Of a DNA stretch of 7,199 nucleotides, positions 5,465-7,199 are shown piece after piece (positions within the stretch are counted from its first letter, which is position 1; each line of letters begins with the position of its first letter). A model generated the notes under the pieces. That model did no database searches. It had not been told where the DNA came from and was given only the letters and a program-made list of their open reading frames with translations. Source of the stretch: Pseudomonadota bacterium (GTDB lineage Bacteria; Pseudomonadota; Alphaproteobacteria; Acetobacterales; Acetobacteraceae); the NCBI GenBank assembly GCA_021845835.1, contig JAJZVE010000232.1, positions 1-7,199 of the forward strand, in the 5' to 3' direction. A program made the translations under genes and the position numbers.

Positions 5465-6891
5465 CGGGCGCGCTGGGCCGCCTGCTGGACGATGCCTTGT
5501 CCCGAAACGGGGAGGTGCGCGACGAGCTTGGCCAGGCCACGTCGTTTGCCAGCCTTCATGCCCGGGCTGTCGCGACCGGGGATGCGCTGCGCGCGCGCGG
5601 CCTGGCGAGCGACGAGCCGGTGCATGTCGCGATCGCCAACCGGCCTGCGGACATCGCGGCGTTGCTCGGGGTCTGGCGCGCGGGCGGAGTCGCCGTTCCG
5701 GTCCACGTTGCGGCCGCTGCTGGGACCGTGGCCCGGATTGCAGGTCTGAGCAAGGCGCGCTTCGGCGTGGACGGCTACTGCGTGAGCGGGCTTGCCGCGG
5801 CGGCGCCGCCGCAACGTCCGCTGCTCCGGGGCGCCGCCCTGGTTATTTCGACCTCCGGCAGCACGGGGCTTCCGAAGGGCGTGGTGCTCGGACACGACCG
5901 GTTCGCGAGCAAGCTGGACGTGCTGGACAGCCTGCTCCGGTTCACTGCCGCGGATCGCGTGCTGCTGCCGCTGCAACTCACCTTCATCTTCGGCATCTGG
6001 GTCAGCCTGTTGGCGCTGCGCGCCGGGGCGGGCCTGACGCTGGTGTCGCGGTTCGCGCCTGCGGCCCTGTCGCGCTGCCTGGTCGAAGGCACCACGGTTC
6101 TGGCGGCGGTGCCCTCCATGCTGAGGACGCTGCTTGCCCAGAACGCGCTGGCCGGGAAGGGACCGCGCCTGCTGCTGGCAGGGGGCGAAGCGCTTGGCAC
6201 CCATTTGCGCGGCGCCGTCGGGCGGCGGTGGCCTGCAACCGACCTGCTGGACCTCTACGGGCTCACGGAAACCGGCTCATGCGACTTCCATTGCCGAAGC
6301 GCCGGTGACGCCACGCGGGCCGGGTCGATCGGCCGGCCGACCGGCGGGGTGGCGTATCGCATCACCGACCTGGAGAACGGCGGGGCTGCAGCGCAGGGCG
6401 AGCCGGGAGAACTGCAGATCCGGACGCCGTTCGGCATGCTGGGCTACCTGGATGACGCGGCGCTGTCCGAGGCGTCCTTCGGGGACGGTTTCTTCCGCAC
6501 CGGCGACGTTGCCCGCGTCGGTGCCGACGGTTGCGTCGAACTGGTTGGCCGGATCAAGGAGATCGTGTCGCGCGGCGGCAACAAGATCGCGCCGCAGGAA
6601 ATAGACGATCTGCTGAGCGCGCATCCCGGTGTTGCCGGCGCGCTCAGCGCCGGAGTTCCGCACCAGCGACTCGGCGAGGCCATCTACACCGTCGTGGTTC
6701 CGAAAGTCGGCGCTGAACTTTCCTCCGCGGATCTTCGCCAATGGCTCGCGCAGCGGATCGAGCGCTTCAAGCTGCCCGATGTCATCTCGATCGAACATGC
6801 CGTGCCGACCGGGACAACCGGGAAAGCCAGCAGAGCATTGCTGCGTGAGACCGTGATCGCCAGCGGCGCCGCGGCTGCTGCGGACACGTAA
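5461..6891 (+). CDS. AMP-dependent acyl-CoA synthetase (class I adenylate-forming enzyme), short form
   Basis: The 476-residue protein would activate a carboxylic acid to acyl-AMP and then acyl-CoA. It starts at a GTG at 5461 that overlaps the hydratase stop as GTGA; no convincing ribosome binding site precedes it, so translational coupling is likely. The core motifs are complete: the phosphate loop STSGSTGLPKG (130-140), GGEALG (241-246), DLYGLTETG (264-272), FFRTGDVARV (344-353), VGRIKEIVSRGGNKI (362-376) and the C-terminal PTGTTGKASR (449-458), with K455 as the adenylation lysine. The phosphate loop begins about 30-50 residues earlier than in typical 500-550 residue ligases, so the N-terminal subdomain is reduced. 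The domain order and the neighbouring crotonase point to a catabolic CoA ligase, not a nonribosomal adenylation domain. The acid used cannot be read from the sequence. Confidence 0.92.
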   Translation: MTGALGRLLDDALSRNGEVRDELGQATSFASLHARAVATGDALRARGLASDEPVHVAIANRPADIAALLGVWRAGGVAVPVHVAAAAGTVARIAGLSKARFGVDGYCVSGLAAAAPPQRPLLRGAALVISTSGSTGLPKGVVLGHDRFASKLDVLDSLLRFTAADRVLLPLQLTFIFGIWVSLLALRAGAGLTLVSRFAPAALSRCLVEGTTVLAAVPSMLRTLLAQNALAGKGPRLLLAGGEALGTHLRGAVGRRWPATDLLDLYGLTETGSCDFHCRSAGDATRAGSIGRPTGGVAYRITDLENGGAAAQGEPGELQIRTPFGMLGYLDDAALSEASFGDGFFRTGDVARVGADGCVELVGRIKEIVSRGGNKIAPQEIDDLLSAHPGVAGALSAGVPHQRLGEAIYTVVVPKVGAELSSADLRQWLAQRIERFKLPDVISIEHAVPTGTTGKASRALLRETVIASGAAAAADT

Positions 6892-7034
6892 GCGGTACGC
6901 CGGTGCCGTCCGGTCGCGCTTCTGGTCCGACGCCGCCCCCACCCATCGGCTGGACGAGACCGCCGGACGCCGTCATCTGGAGCAGGCCAGGTTCGGCGCA
7001 CGGACGTGGTTCGGCCATCAACAGGGAGCGTGCG

Positions 7035-7199
7035 ATGCTGGACATTACCACTTTCGACGCCCGCGCCGGCGGCAACGTGCTTTACAAGGCGCTGGCGCAC
7101 CCGCTGGCCGCCGAAGCCATCGACCGTCTGTTCGCGCGCCTGCCGCAGCCCATCGCGATCGTGGATGTCGAGGACGTGGCCGGCCCGCTGCTCGCGCTG
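7035..7199 (+). CDS. 5' end of an unrecognised gene (partial)
   Basis: An open frame starts at the ATG at 7035 and runs without a stop to the edge of the window, giving 55 residues. GGGAG at 7024-7028 lies six bases upstream, a good ribosome binding site, and G+C-rich third codon positions support coding. The protein begins MLDITTFDARAGGNVLYKAL and continues with HPLAAEAIDRLFARL, a predicted amphipathic helix, then PIAIVDVEDVAG, which looks like a beta strand. There is no signal peptide or membrane segment in this part. I do not recognise the family. It is separated by 143 bases from the ligase and is probably a different transcription unit. The gap holds a weak six-pair hairpin with no T-run and no clear promoter. 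Confidence 0.7.
   Translation, partial: MLDITTFDARAGGNVLYKALAHPLAAEAIDRLFARLPQPIAIVDVEDVAGPLLAL

Noticed and set aside
4582..6204. Minus-strand open frame of 540 codons opposite the crotonase and ligase
   Set aside because: It is opposite two well-marked enzymes, has low-complexity A/R/S/Q-rich translation and no recognisable motif.
6893..6908. Six-pair hairpin with a GCCG loop just after the ligase stop, considered as the operon terminator
   Set aside because: The stem is short with one G-U pair and no T-run follows, so I cannot support it as an intrinsic terminator.
6990..7015. Direct repeat GGTTCGGC (6990-6997 and 7008-7015) upstream of the last gene
   Set aside because: Two eight-base copies in G+C-rich DNA can occur by chance, and there is no promoter element nearby to anchor an operator interpretation.

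Overview
The window is strongly G+C-rich DNA with compact gene spacing and high G+C at third codon positions, as expected of a proteobacterium. The CcmI-like fragment at the left edge resembles those of Rhodospirillales/Acetobacterales-type alphaproteobacteria, but that placement is inference from remembered family style. I see no rRNA, tRNA, CRISPR array, transposase or attachment site.

Layout. Bases 1-279 (+) hold the C-terminal end of a tetratricopeptide protein resembling the cytochrome c maturation factor CcmI; its reading frame appears broken near bases 40-80. Abutting it tail to tail, on the minus strand, are an AcuI/YhdH-type acryloyl-CoA reductase-like gene (280-1278) and, 3 bases upstream of it, a GntR/FCD regulator (1282-2049, possibly to 2085). 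A short divergent control region (about 2050-2178) contains an AT-rich patch, a consensus -35 box inside a small palindrome, and a strong inverted repeat. To the right runs a packed plus-strand set: a periplasmic Leu/Ile/Val-type substrate-binding protein (2179-3390), an MFS transporter (3399-4622), an enoyl-CoA hydratase/isomerase-family protein (4619-5464) and a short AMP-dependent acyl-CoA synthetase (5461-6891). The last three junctions are an 8-base gap, an ATGA overlap and a GTGA overlap, so this is almost certainly one operon. After a 143-base gap, a new unrecognised gene starts at 7035 and runs off the right edge.

Working together. The divergent locus looks like a self-contained uptake and catabolism module for an unidentified carboxylic acid: import (MFS, with an orphan binding protein), activation to a CoA thioester (ligase), hydration or dehydration at the alpha-beta bond (crotonase), reduction of a 2-enoyl-CoA (AcuI-like), and local control by an acid-sensing FCD regulator. 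A 3-hydroxypropionate/acrylate to propionyl-CoA route would fit all three enzymes, but the substrate is inference. The most unusual points are the binding protein with no ABC permease or ATPase beside it, the layered signals in the divergent control region, and the altered catalytic-loop region of the crotonase.
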